Shown piece by piece: positions 1-10,789 of a stretch of DNA of 64,000 nucleotides. The stretch spans positions 18,748,660 to 18,812,659 of the forward strand of contig NC_133235.1 in assembly GCF_040436345.1 (NCBI RefSeq), given 5' to 3'. The stretch comes from Pagrus major. Its lineage: Eukaryota; Chordata; Actinopteri; Spariformes; Sparidae. Each line of letters opens with the position of its first letter. Position 1 is the first letter of the stretch. A program made the translations under genes and the position numbers. The notes under the pieces were generated by a model. It saw only the letters and a program-made list of their open reading frames with translations, made no database searches and was not told the origin of the DNA.

Positions 1-1490
1 TGTGTTTCTTATCAAAGCAGCAGTGAGAGTCGGAGTTACTTTGTTTGGGTGTGAAGAAGTGAGTTGGGATTAAGGAAGAATTGCACAAAATTAAATTTGA
101 TTAGGGACGTGATTTATTTCCGAACGCTGTAAAATCTCACATGGGCACGAGAGAAACTTTGCTCTTTACCTCTCACTGGACTGTTTGTATAGACAACAGC
201 AACAAAGGCAAACACACACTCACACAGAAAGACAACATGCTCCCACCTGTGTGGGTGGGAGGTGTGGCCACTCAGCAGCTGAGTGGGGCAGCATATGGAG
301 TTTCTAATTGGGTAGAACAGCACAGCTGGAGGACACCAGTCCAGGACCTGGCCTCTGGTAATCAGTCCCACAATCCTCAGCACTCCTCTGCACATCCACC
401 GCGCTGCATGTGCGCCTACGGAGGGAGGGTGGGGGCTGGTGGATGTGTTTCAGTGTTCAAACCAGGATGAAACTTCATCCTGGTTTTTCCTTTTGAATCG
501 AGGTCATGTTTAAAGACTTCTGCAAAAACTCAAAATCTTACCAAGTATTTTTGTCTAAATTCTTATCAAAATTTCTCATTATACTTGATATAACAATCAC
601 CTAAAAAAAAAAAAAAAAAGTGATATTTCAGTGAGATAAATCTGTTTTACTTGTTCTGTTGGCAGATTTTTGTCACCTATTATAAGCAAAAAACATGATT
701 TTTGAAAAAATGTAGAGAAAAAGGTGCTTTCTTTAGTTTTCTGACACTTTTTTAGAAAACTTCTTAAGGACAGAAACTTTTTATGTTAATGTTAAGGCAA
801 CAAAGGCGCTTTGGTTTGGGAAAGATCAAGCTCTGGTTTAATACAGAAAAAGTCTGCATTGCTTCGGTGTCTGAACGTATCCACAGAACACTCTCAGGTG
901 TCAAAGTCGTGCTTTATCAGCTGGCTCATTTTGTTGCCAGTTTAAAGGGCCTGGAACAACAAGGAATCCAGTACAGAACGTCAACAAAATACTTGAAATA
1001 AATGTTGAAAGAGACGCATAATCCAGGAAACAAATGTGTTTTTGAGCCCAGTCGCACACCAGTTAAAGTTTCTGCAAACCACTGATACGTTCACCTTTGT
1101 ACAAAACATGTCCTATCACGTTCACATTACATGTTTATGCTGTGGCTTTCATTTTGAGCCAAAAGATGATCTTTTCCTAATCCTAACCAAGTGCTCTTTT
1201 GTGCCTAAACCTAACCAGAGCGTAACCACAGTGTTGTCACAACATAGACTTGAAAAACTGAAGCTAAGGAAACATAAAGTTGCAACAAAAAAGACATTTG
1301 AGTTTCAACATATCTGGTTTGCAGGAATGTATATTGCCAACATTTCTTCAGGCGATTGGGTTAGCTTTGTTTGAAAAATAACTAATTAGTACCACATAAA
1401 TCTAATCTCAGGGTTCGTAAAATTGACTGTTTTATTGTTGTAACACACATTGTTTTTCTGCTTTATTGGCCAGATCTATTTTGAAATTAA
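1..1490. other. Non-coding flank, no gene seen
   Basis: The short open frames here have no recognisable domain, splice context or codon bias. A poly(A) tract lies at about 602-619. On the minus strand, about 1,140-1,240 reads as a dispersed fish repeat containing GGTTAGGTTTAGGCAC. A related plus-strand copy lies near 15,670-15,760. This is presumably distal sequence upstream of neurod6. Confidence 0.6.
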
Positions 1491-1495
1491 ATTCA

Positions 1496-1555
1496 AAGGA
1501 AAGGAAAGGAAAGGAAAGGAAAGGAAAGGAAAGGAAAGGGAAGGAAAGGAAATGA
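1496..1555. repeat. (GGAAA)n microsatellite
   Basis: About eleven tandem GGAAA pentamers, with a few substitutions at the right end. No gene overlaps it. Confidence 0.9.
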
Positions 1556-1559
1556 AATG

Positions 1560-2430
1560 TGTGGATACACTTGATCTGTTACTAAAAAGGAAAATGTCAG
1601 AGATTTGGAAGCATTTTTATCACGACTAAAACATCAAATCTTATGTGAGAACAAGAATCTGAAAATATTCAACAGCAGCAACTGAGGTATTCATCTGTGT
1701 ATTAAGCATCAACAAGTACTCAAAATAAATCCCTTGCACTTGTACTTGGGACTGCTCCGACACTTCCTTATTTAGCCTTCGTGTCTGGCTTTAATTATCT
1801 GTACATGCACCTCAGTGTAAAGCAATGCAGAATAAATGGTGAGAACATTAACAGTGCGGGGCTCATTACAGAGTCAGCGTCAAGATCTGGAGGCGTGCAG
1901 CCAACGAGACTTTGGTCAGAATCGTGTCGTATCACCACACCATCACCATATCCTCAACCACTTCACCTCGCACTCATCACCCAGACGCAAACTCCCTTTA
2001 ACTGCTGACATCAATTGAGAAACGCTTGCAACCCAGCGTGCGATCAGTGGCGCCTTCATTTGCAGCTCCACACCACGCGCCGTGCCTATAAAAGCTGATA
2101 ATGTGATAATTAAAAGAGCTGACAGGCAAGAACTGTCAGCAAGACACCCTGATTTACCAACCTCTGCTGTTTGGTGTACCTCTCAAATTACAATGCTTCC
2201 ACCCTTGACGTATGACACATAAAATATCAATTGAAATAATTAACCTGGTTCGAATGGGTGTGAAAAAAAAGGTATGGAGTCTCAGCGGAGGAGTTTGAAT
2301 GAAAACCGTCCCAAAAATCATCCGATTCAGACCTGAAAGAGGATTTCTAGCAGACAAAAGATCACTGCCATGTCTCCGTCTCTCTCTCTTTCTTTCTCTC
2401 TCAACCACACCATGATTTATTACCTGAAAA
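1560..2430. other. Non-coding stretch
   Basis: No convincing coding frame. A TATA-like TATAAAAG occurs near 2,087 without any downstream coding exon that I can identify, so I do not call a promoter. A CT-rich run occupies about 2,380-2,402. Confidence 0.5.
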
Positions 2431-2436
2431 GACAAG

Positions 2437-2516
2437 AGAACTAATTAGTGGAGTAATTAATTAATATAAATTTGCATATTTGCATTTGCAATTAGTGCAG
2501 TCAACTGATTAGTCTG
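2437..2516. promoter_or_regulatory. Candidate homeodomain/POU enhancer
   Basis: This ~80-bp AT-rich block packs several homeodomain cores (TAATTAG, TAATTAATTAA, CAATTAG) and POU octamer-like words (ATTTGCAT, ATTTGCAATTAG) with almost no simple-sequence filler. Such clusters are typical of conserved non-coding elements near neural transcription-factor genes. It lies about 4 kb upstream of neurod6 exon 1. The motif content is seen directly. The enhancer role is inference, because conservation cannot be tested here. Confidence 0.4.
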
Positions 2517-2547
2517 AGATGGGGAGTTTGACTCATCAGATGCTGTT

Positions 2548-2549
<2 letters not shown>

Positions 2550-2588
<39 letters not shown>
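2550..2588. repeat. (GT)n microsatellite
   Basis: About 19 GT dinucleotides. An open frame through it encodes only Cys-Val repeats and is an artefact. Confidence 0.9.
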
Positions 2589-2590
<2 letters not shown>

Positions 2591-3177
2591 GACCAGAACG
2601 ATCAGCAGACCAGCTGAGGCATTTTGGGGGGGACGACAGTGACGAAGGGACTCTTTTTTTATTTTTTTTTAACAGTTTTTCATGTGTCCGTGTGTGTATT
2701 TCTGGGTGTGTTCGTGTGAAATGTGTGTGTGCTCATGTCACACACATTAGGTTAAGTTCACACACACTTACCTGTGTTTGTGTACATGCTGTCATCGTCA
2801 CCCTGCGGTCTCTGATGCCCTGAACCACACTCAGGTGTCGCCAACACGCTGCTGATCGATGTCTTGTAATGTCCAATACAGAGAGATTGATAAGTCGCTT
2901 TAATTGATTCTCCTTGCAACAAGGTCATTCACAGGCGCTCGTTTGTGCGTGCACTTGTGTGTGTGTTCCACATAACTGAGGAGTGCATATACCCATATCG
3001 AGTGCCAGCTGTGCCCCAGTGTGGAGTTGGCAGCGAGCCACTGGGCCTTTTCCACGGGGTGTACTTACTGTGTACGGTCCTGAGGTACCAGCACTGTGCA
3101 CGCCCCCCTGGTACGCTCGCACCTTCCTCTGCATGTGAGGCGCCTGCTGGAATTTCTTAACCTAGTTTCTGTGGAGC

Positions 3178-3265
3178 TGCGGCGATTAGTCGATTAATCG
3201 ATAAGGCGATCGACAAAAGCTTCATCCGCAACTACTGTGTTTTGATAATCGATTAATCGTTTATG
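3178..3265. repeat. CGATTAATCG-type dispersed repeat fragment
   Basis: Contains GTCGATTAATCGATAAGG, GCAACTACTG and ATAATCGATTAATCG. These are the terminal words of a repeat that is very common in fish genomes (GCAACTA...CGATTAATCG). Longer relatives lie at 53,385-53,640 and 55,085-55,390. Only a short remnant is present here. Confidence 0.6.
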
Positions 3266-3480
3266 TTAGAGTCTAAAATAACTAACGTACGGGGACGTCA
3301 CCAGTAAAGGCCTTTTTTTGGCGCCATAGTGGCCAATCCATACCACTTTCTCATCAATATATTTATATATTTATAAATATAATATTGGCTGGTGATACAT
3401 GCAGGCATTGTCACGTCATTCACATGAGAAGATGGTGCGTGGTTCTTTTGTAAAACGTGTCTTTTAGCCTTTTTAAAGCA

Positions 3481-3850
3481 TTCAAGGTGCACAACGTAGT
3501 TTTGGGGAAGACATTTCATTCAGAAGGGAAAAATCTGCAGTGAATGTTTTTTTTTATGCCTAAAAAACAAACAGAATAAACAAACTCTCTTCATTTTCAT
3601 GACTGATTAAACTAAATAAACAAACTGACCCTGAAGGACAGTTTCAGACTGTTTTACTTTGTTTATATGTGGCGGACCCTGCCACCTTTCTAGCTTCAAA
3701 CAGTGTTCTGGGACCTTATTTTCCTCTGAGAACAGCTTGTTTATTCAATCATGGAAAAATAAATATTTCTGAGTTTGTATTATTACCTCATTAATATTGT
3801 AAATATTAGAATTCTGACTTTGAATTTCTTCTCCAAAACTACTTAAATAC
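3481..3850. mobile_element. Diverged MITE copy (family of 10,517-10,789)
   Basis: Ends read AAGGTGCACAACGTAGTTTT on the left and CCAAAACTACTTAAAT on the right. The interior carries CCCTGCCACCTTTCTAGCTT, shared with the element at 10,517-10,789. Terminal inverted repeats plus a shared interior indicate a non-autonomous DNA transposon. This copy is older: its ends are mismatched, and about 100 bp of extra sequence lies near 3,530-3,650. It has no coding capacity. Confidence 0.65.
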
Positions 3851-6360
3851 GATCATTACATGAAACATGAATTATCTGTGATTAAAATAATGTTCGGTGA
3901 TGATGGATGTTTTTACTGCTTTCATGGGATTGGCTCCCACATGGCTTGAACCCTTGTATGCTCTGATTGTCCCCGTTAAAACTGAATATATTCGGGTTTT
4001 GGAGAATAAAAACACTTTTAAGGGAGGTCAACAGGGACATTTCTCTATATATTATGACTCTGGTTAGACCAAATGATGAATCAATTGATAGAGAAAATGG
4101 TCTGAAGATGATCTGTTGAGATTGGCTGTACTGTACTCACACAAACCAAAACAGCTGTCTTGTATGTGTAAAAATAATATTAATGATCTGAGTTTTTTAA
4201 TCAACCATTTTACCCCCATTTCAGCATTCTTTTCTTTTCCTCTGACCTTGTTAAAATCCAACAAATCCTGCAAATTAAACAACAAAATATGCTGTTCTTA
4301 ACAGAGAACGACCGGTAGAAGTGTTTTCTGATTTGACGCCTCTGTCTGCAGGACATCAGGATTCATCTGCTGCTTCCAAGACTGCTGTTGGAGAATAAAT
4401 CAGTTTCTGAAAACACTCTAGTTTAGGTTTGGCTCGGTTTAAGCACAAACAATGTTTCAACAATTAGTTTTTCAGTATCAGCTTCTCCTGCTTCTCGTGT
4501 CTCCTTAGAGGAGATAACTTAAATGTGGCTGCGGACAACATAAACTTCCTGTTGCAACAACTAAATGTGTCCCAGCGAAACACAGAACGAAAAACGTACC
4601 TCCTGCATAATAACGTTTACATGCAAATAAATCATGTAAATAATATATGTAAACAAACATGAAATAATGACATAATCACATTTAAGGCACTTACACTCGG
4701 TCGTAGGGAAAGTGTTCAGTTAAGGTTATAGAAACAATATGAAGAGCGTTAAAGGGTTTTGTCACTCGAATGTAAGCAAATGCTGCTTGTGGACATTTGT
4801 TGAAATGATGCTGTCGTTTTTCTCGGGACGATGGTTTAATGTGTGGAAAAGTATCGAGGTACTTACCTTTCCCCTCTACCACTAACTGGGCTGGTGAAGG
4901 TGACAAAATACAGACAGGACTGTATATGCAGCGCATGAACAAATATATTTTGTACAAAGATGATAAGAGGAGTCCTGCACAGGATAAAAATACAGTCTTG
5001 TAGAAGTAAAAAAATAGAAGTTGAATACAAATAAAAAGCAGTCTGACCTGCCCTGATGAAGACCTTTTAGTCGAAACGCGTCGGTGTGTCCATTTACCTA
5101 ATAAAGCATTTTTAAACTTTTCAGAGTGCCTTGGATTTTCATTGCACGTAAGCTGAGTAATCACTGTTTTGCCATTTGTGGACTGTATATTGGTTCTTTT
5201 GTTGCAAAAAAAGGGCAATAATAGACGGTGAAATGTTCACAGATTATCCTACATCGTGACATCACTTGTGTTTGGGGTCCCTGTTCGACCCCTTCTAAAG
5301 TTTCAGTGCTTCCATCAACAGCGATCACTAATAAAGGAGTAATGTGTCACTTTCTGAAACACGTCATGAGTTTAAAAATCATGTTCCTGAGCATTTCTCA
5401 ACAAATTTGCGATAGTCGTGAAGTATTAAGAAGATGAAACAGTTTGAGATGAGCTCATTGAGCTGTTTAAGAGGGCTCAGGCTAACCGACTTATTATCAG
5501 CTGACCTTTAAAGGAATTAAAACAGAAGTTTTTTGTTGGTTGAATAAACACTTTTTGACAAACCATCTGTTGGTGTGATAATATAGTGGTATTGACAATA
5601 ATCGAGACAGTAAAACATTAAATATATATATATATATCTTGTTAATATTACACATATGATAGTATCGAGTGAACAATCCGGGGCAGATGTTCAGACTTGT
5701 GGATCATTTTTCAGTTCATCTGGTTGCATTTTCACTATTCATCGACTGTAATTGTTCTAACTGTGCACTTTTCTGCAGATATAGCTCCAGACTCTCCCCC
5801 TCCACCTGCCTAATCTTGTATTTTGAGTGTGATGTTTGCCAAAAAAAAGACAAAACACACAGTAAAACAAGTTAATAATGAATTTGACCGAAAGCATTTA
5901 TCTTTTTCCAATTTTTATACAGATATCGCGATATTATCGGGAATGACTGCCCACGATTATCGTCAATAACACGACTTTTGTTTCCTTTGTACCCAATCAG
6001 AAATGCATGTATTATTAATTTAATTGAATGTAATTTAATTATCTCGATTTGAGTTTTATTGGAGGACTTTAAACCTTAACTTCAGGTATGTGTGTTGAAC
6101 TGTGTATGTCTTAAACCTTTTACATTGTTTGATTTGCATGCGCAAAAACTGAAACATACAAAATTCACAGTTGGTTTATTCTAATATGAGATCCGTCTCT
6201 CTGTCTCACCTGTTGAGGCTGCCTGCAGACTCGCACTCGCTTTTCTCTTCGCACAGAAAGAACATTAATTCATCTTTCTTACACGAGGAGATGCAGATAT
6301 TAGTTGTTATCCCTCTCCGGTCTGTGTTTTTGACGGTAAACGCGGGCCTCCCGGTGCCCA
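3851..6360. other. Non-coding stretch upstream of neurod6
   Basis: No gene is recognised. A 175-codon minus-strand open frame at 4,691-5,218 matches no domain I know. It spans a CGAAACGCGTCGG...AATAAAG stretch (about 5,070-5,108) of the kind found in retroelement tails, so I treat it as non-coding. A short (TA)n lies at 5,622-5,636. The words ATCGCGATATTATCG near 5,926-5,940 may mark another mobile-element remnant. Confidence 0.5.
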
Positions 6361-6364
6361 TTAC

Positions 6365-6460
6365 AGGAGCTGCCAGATGATCGGTGCGGAATGGAGGTCC
6401 CGTGGGACGCTGAACACGTGGTCTCGGCTGCCACAAGACGTCAGCGGCAGATGGCATGGG
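6365..6460 (+). promoter_or_regulatory. E-box cluster at the neurod6 promoter region
   Basis: Two proneural-type CAGATG E-boxes (6,374-6,379 and 6,448-6,453, the second within GGCAGATGGC), one CACGTG (6,415-6,420) and a CRE-like GACGTCA near 6,438 sit within 90 bp. They lie just upstream of, or within, the predicted first exon. No TATA box was found. CAGATG is the class of site bound by neurogenin/NeuroD-type heterodimers, so activation by upstream proneural factors or autoregulation is plausible. That is inference; the exact transcription start is unknown. Confidence 0.4.
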
Positions 6461-6689
6461 TACCCGCTGTTGGCATGAGTGTCATTCCTCAAAGAGAGAG
6501 GGAAGGGGAAGAGAGAGAGAGGGGGAGAGAAGAGGAGAAGGAAGAGCAGAGCAGCAGAGGAAAGGCAGAGAGAGGGGGAGAGAGAGAGAGAGGTTTTCAG
6601 CTTTTTCCTCTTATTTGTGGTTTGGAAAAGAAGAAGCTGCACATTCAGAGGAGATATCTGGGAACATGCGAGGCGCACGCTGACCAAAG
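6391..6689 (+). other. neurod6: neurod6 non-coding exon 1 (5' boundary uncertain)
   Basis: A purine-rich (GAGAGAGG) region ends in a good splice donor, CCAAAG|GTGGGT, cut after 6,689. The matching acceptor precedes the coding exon at 7,013/7,014, which gives an intron of about 324 bp. NeuroD-family genes usually have an untranslated first exon followed by one coding exon, so this fits. The 5' end is a guess, and the open frames in the AG-rich tract are low-complexity artefacts. Confidence 0.5.
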
Positions 6690-6783
6690 GTGGGTATTTT
6701 TTATTTTATTATTATTATTATTATTTTACAAATTACGCACGCATTTGTTGACTTTCAGAGTTTGGGCTTCTCTTTAAATGTGC

Positions 6784-6842
6784 GTGTTTTGGGTAAAGAG
6801 CCTCGTTTTGTGCTGCACAAAACGAGGCTCTTTACCAAACAC
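6784..6842. repeat. Near-perfect palindrome in neurod6 intron 1
   Basis: Two 22-bp arms (6,792-6,813 and 6,815-6,836) are exact reverse complements separated by a single T. A further 6 bp on each side (6,784-6,789 with 6,837-6,842) pair across a 2-nt bulge. The loop is too small for a microRNA precursor. A short inverted duplication from replication template switching is the likeliest origin. Confidence 0.85.
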
Positions 6843-7018
6843 AATGAAGTTGAGTGTCTCTGAAAAGGAGGCAAGCTGTGACATTGGCCTCGCTTGCCAA
6901 TTTGTCCCCCTTCCTCTTGGGAGGACCCATTCACAAGGTAATTAACTGACAACCTTCACGAGACAACTACTGTGCGCTCTGTATGATAGTTTATGCTTTC
7001 TTTGATTTCGCAGGAAAT

Positions 7019-8017
7019 ATGTTGACACTGCCATTCGAGGAATCTCATATGATGTATGAGTCGCGATTCTGTGCCACTTATCCCCGCGAAAGCTTACCTG
7101 AGGGCCTGGAGCAGGGAAGACAACACAACCCAGACCGGTCAGACATGAGAGAGGCCGAGGACGACATCTCCGACAGGGAGGAGGACGAGAGGGAGGACGA
7201 CCAGGACGAGGACGGGCTTCCAAAAAAGAGAGGCCCGCGGAAAAAGAAGACCGGCAAGGAGCAGATGGACCGGTCCAAACTCCGGCGCCATGAAGCCAAC
7301 GCCCGAGAGCGCAGCCGGATGCACGGCTTGAACGCGGCGCTGGAGAGCCTGCGCAAAGTTGTGCCGTGCTACTCCAAAACTCAAAAACTGTCCAAGATTG
7401 AGACCCTGAGGCTGGCTAAAAATTACATCTGGGCCCTGTCAGAGACTCTGAGTGCGGGGAAGAGACCGGACCTCCTCACCTTCGTGCAGACTTTGTGCAA
7501 AGGATTATCTCAGCCCACAACCAACTTGGTGGCCGGTTGTTTGCAGCTGAACGCGAGAAATTTCCTCACAGACCACAACGGGGAGGTCATGTTCTCTGGC
7601 AGGTCGCCCTACGATGCCATGTACTCGTACCCGGGCTCAGACGTGAACACACCCCCTGGCCACAGCGCGAGCAGCTTGGACAGCAGCGCCAAGCCCTTCA
7701 GACACTACAGCTACAGCAGCGCGTACGAGCACTACTACGAGAACCCGTCCCCAGAGGGCGGGAGCCCGCATTTCGACGGCCAGCTGAGCCCCCCGATGAA
7801 CTTTAACGGGATTTTCTCCCTAAAACACGACGATCCGCCAGACTACGGCAAAGGCAGCCACTATGGCATGCGCTACTGCGGCGCGCCGGGGCGCACGGCT
7901 CTTGCGCCCAACTCCATGTACCGAGTGTCCCCAGAGGCCCGTTTCCCCTACGACCTGCACGTCCGCAGCCAGTCCTTCCAAGCACAAGGGGAAGTTAATG
8001 GCTCTTTCCACAATTAA
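7019..8017 (+). CDS. neurod6: Neurogenic differentiation factor 6 (NeuroD6), bHLH transcription factor
   Basis: This encodes a 332-residue nuclear bHLH activator of neuronal differentiation that binds E-boxes as a heterodimer with E-proteins. The N-terminus MLTLPFEES is the NEUROD6 signature. It is followed by an acidic stretch (about residues 44-65), a basic nuclear-localisation run (KKRGPRKKK, about 69-77), the bHLH domain (about 88-142, with [15 protein letters not shown] and [18 protein letters not shown]) and the Neuro_bHLH C-terminal region ([17 protein letters not shown] onward). It ends in GSFHN, compared with the AVFHN I recall for human NEUROD6 (about 337 aa). I chose the ATG at 7,019 because an intron acceptor (TTTCGCAG) ends at 7,013. 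The ATG at 6,983 lies inside the intron's polypyrimidine region. Whether this is the fish a or b ohnolog is undetermined. NEUROD1/2/4 are less likely given the N-terminus. Confidence 0.95.
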   Translation: MLTLPFEESHMMYESRFCATYPRESLPEGLEQGRQHNPDRSDMREAEDDISDREEDEREDDQDEDGLPKKRGPRKKKTGKEQMDRSKLRRHEANARERSRMHGLNAALESLRKVVPCYSKTQKLSKIETLRLAKNYIWALSETLSAGKRPDLLTFVQTLCKGLSQPTTNLVAGCLQLNARNFLTDHNGEVMFSGRSPYDAMYSYPGSDVNTPPGHSASSLDSSAKPFRHYSYSSAYEHYYENPSPEGGSPHFDGQLSPPMNFNGIFSLKHDDPPDYGKGSHYGMRYCGAPGRTALAPNSMYRVSPEARFPYDLHVRSQSFQAQGEVNGSFHN

Positions 8018-9490
8018 TCAATCAGCTGGACAAAGTTCAAGTTTCAGAAGCGATGCAATTTCCCCCCGCAGATGTCGAGAGTGGAACGAAATGGACTCCA
8101 GACACGCTGATGCACTGCGAAAATGCCCATTTTAACGAGTCATCTTGTTTTAAATGTTCTTTTTTTCCTTCTTCTTCTTCTTTCAAACATGGTAAAAGTC
8201 TGCAAATTAGACGTGATGATTTCACTAAATTTGTGACGATATTCGACAGGAAAAAAAAGAAGAAGAAGCTTTTGACACATGACTTCAGTGTGAAGGAAGA
8301 TTCATTTAATGAAAATTAAGGTGTATTGGCTCACTGCCAGTGAAATGTAAGAATAATTCGTTAAAGATGCAGATTGTTTACAGCTTCAGTACTCTGTATT
8401 TGTTCGTGGCTCTCCTTGGTCACGATGTGGGTCACATGAAGCTGATATTGTGCACAATTTATTAGATTTTTCTGTCTATCTAATTCGGGTCACAGCAGTC
8501 AGTAAAATGATTTTCGTGGCGAAATAAAAAAAAAGAAAGAAAAACAAACCGGGGCAGAAGAATCTTTTCACTTCATCAGGGAAGTTTGCTGAGACACGAT
8601 TGGACTTCAGATTCAGTCTGTTAGCAATAAAAGGTTAATTGAGCTATGCAAGACAGCCAAATGCAATCTTATAAAAATGATATATGTATATTTCCTCTCG
8701 CGGGGTGATTCTCCTCATCCGATATCTAATTAAAAATGATGACAATTACATGAAATGATTATTTAAAAAAAATGTGCATGTGTTCAGGAGGAGGTGATGT
8801 CATCTGAATTGGAAGTTGTGGGGAAAAACAAAGTTACAAACTGAATTTGTATTTGGAGTAAATAGTGTTGGTAACGAGCTGAATGTAAATGATTATTGTA
8901 TTTATTTATTTAAGCTTATTTATGACGAGTCCGTCAATTTGAATGTGGATAATATATTATAAGATGATATTGTAAAAAAAAAAAAAAGAAAAGAAAGAAA
9001 GAAAGAAAAAAAAATCAGCAGCAGTTGTTTCGTTTTCTGTGAATTTTCCAGACATTTAAAAAGTTAGTTTTCTGTTGCGTTGTTGTGTATTTCACCGCAG
9101 CTGAGAGTCGAGGACCGGAAGGAGAGGTCGTTTTTGTGTGACGTGAGGAGACAACATGCCTTAAAAAAAGAGATGATGACCATCAATATGCAACGAAATG
9201 ACAGTTTTTGGATAGTTTGATGTGAACTTTTTACACTCCCTTGTTCCTGCTGAAGATGCCCTCCATGTATTTCTGCACAATGTTGGTGACTGTACTCATA
9301 AATTCTGTTGCTTTTGTAACTTGACCCGGATGACGAATGATTATTGGATTATAGCTCTCTCTCTCTCTGCTCTATCTCTTACTCTCTCTTTTATCCCGCA
9401 CACACTCCTGAAAAAACTCGTTATGGATCGAAATATTATTCGTGAAGTAATGTGTTAATGTTTTTTGTGATGTGTTTGTTCGCAATAAAA
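8018..9490 (+). other. neurod6: neurod6 3' UTR and downstream flank
   Basis: AT-rich non-coding sequence follows the stop codon. AATAAA-type signals occur near 8,521, 8,624 and 9,483, so the transcript could end at any of these. An A/G-rich run lies at 8,973-9,012. No second coding region was found. Confidence 0.45.
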
Positions 9491-10516
9491 CGAAGAGGCT
9501 GTAAGAGGCTTTATGTTGTGGCCCAGCTTCTCAGCTTTTCTGTGGGAACAGTGATCGACAGCAGGCGGGTGGCAATTAAACAGAAAAAAAAAAATGTTAG
9601 AAAAATAAATCAAGACACAAACGCCTCGGGCGCAATTTATTTATTTATTTATTTATTCTATGAGAGATTGGATCCTTTAATAATCTCTGAGGTTATGGTG
9701 ACGCAGCGAGACCCGACAAAAAATAATCACTCCTGTCAAATTATTTGCTCCAACGAGACAAATGTTTTAACTTGAATTCAAGATTTGATCTTCAGATAAT
9801 GCATTTTTTCAGATTCCTCATCTGACAAGAGGCTTGTCGATATAATTTGATTTAATCTCAGTCGATCAGATGGCTGATTTGCGACAGAGAAATGCCCACG
9901 GGGTGTTTGGATGGGAGCCAGAGAGCGCAGACAACTGATCCCAGTCCTCCCAGTTACAGGAGAGGAGTGGAGCTGGTGGTCCCTGGAGACACAGCCTCTC
10001 CTGTTAAAGGTGGTCACACTCTCTAAACCAACAGAAGTGAAAGTCAGTGTCTTTCCTCGGCATTTGAAAAATAAATAAAAATCTATTCGACTTTGAAACA
10101 TCCGGATTTAAATGCGCCTTTATTACATTTTATTTGTAGTATAAGACACAACTGGATACAAAGAGTTGAAGATTAAGATGGTGTTTGTGAAATTATGTGA
10201 AGAAACTCGTTTATTTGTGTTTTTAAACAAAATACGTGTGTAATCATCATGAAAACCTTTTTAAAACAGCTAAATTAATTATTTCTGAACCAATTTTGTC
10301 AAAGTTAAAAGAGTAATTTCGCGACATTCATGATGTTAAAAAGACAAATAAATCTGAATGACAGGACGGACACAAACTTTTCTAGTAAAAGGTTCATGTT
10401 CAGTTCTGGAGCATTATGCCTCAGTCCTGTCTGACAGTCTGATGCTGATCATTGTGTAGATAAGCTGCCTGCTTTGATCCATAAATAAACTATCACTAAT
10501 CATACTGTAGGCTACA
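9491..10516. other. Non-coding stretch
   Basis: No gene recognised. A short (TTTA)n run lies at 9,638-9,656. The open frames present have no recognisable features. Confidence 0.5.
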
Positions 10517-10789
10517 TTAAAGGTGCATTATGTAGTTTTGGGGAAGAAGTTTTTATAAGAGAAGATGGTTTGTCTTGTATTTGCCGGACCCTGCCACCTT
10601 TCTAGCTTCAGACAGCGTTCTGGGGACCGTATCACCCTCTGAGGACAGCTTGTGGACATATATCAAATACATATTTTTCTAAAATATATATTATAAATAT
10701 TACAATTTGTATTAATACCTTATCAACATTGTAAGTATAACCTTTCTGAGTTTTAATTTCCTTCCCAAAACTACATAATGCCCCTTTAA
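10517..10789. mobile_element. MITE with 29-bp inverted ends
   Basis: The left end starts TTAAAGGTGCATTATGTAG. The right end finishes CTACATAATGCCCCTTTAA, its near-exact reverse complement. The interior has no coding sequence and shares CCCTGCCACCTTTCTAGCTT with the copy at 3,481-3,850. This is a non-autonomous DNA transposon; the superfamily is not assignable from this copy. Confidence 0.8.

Noticed and set aside
4691-5218. 175-codon minus-strand open frame
   Set aside because: No recognisable domain, and it crosses a retroelement-tail-like stretch (CGAAACGCGTCGG...AATAAAG). Chance frame in non-coding DNA.
6391-6777. Three overlapping plus-strand frames in the GA-rich region before neurod6
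   Set aside because: Arg/Glu/Gly runs from simple sequence. The region fits an untranslated first exon ending at the 6,689 donor.
6784-6842. microRNA precursor
   Set aside because: The hairpin has a 1-nt loop and near-perfect arms, unlike a Drosha/Dicer substrate. Better explained as an inverted duplication.
6983-7018. Upstream in-frame ATG for neurod6 at 6,983
   Set aside because: It lies inside the intron before the TTTCGCAG acceptor. The family N-terminus MLTLPFEES starts at 7,019.
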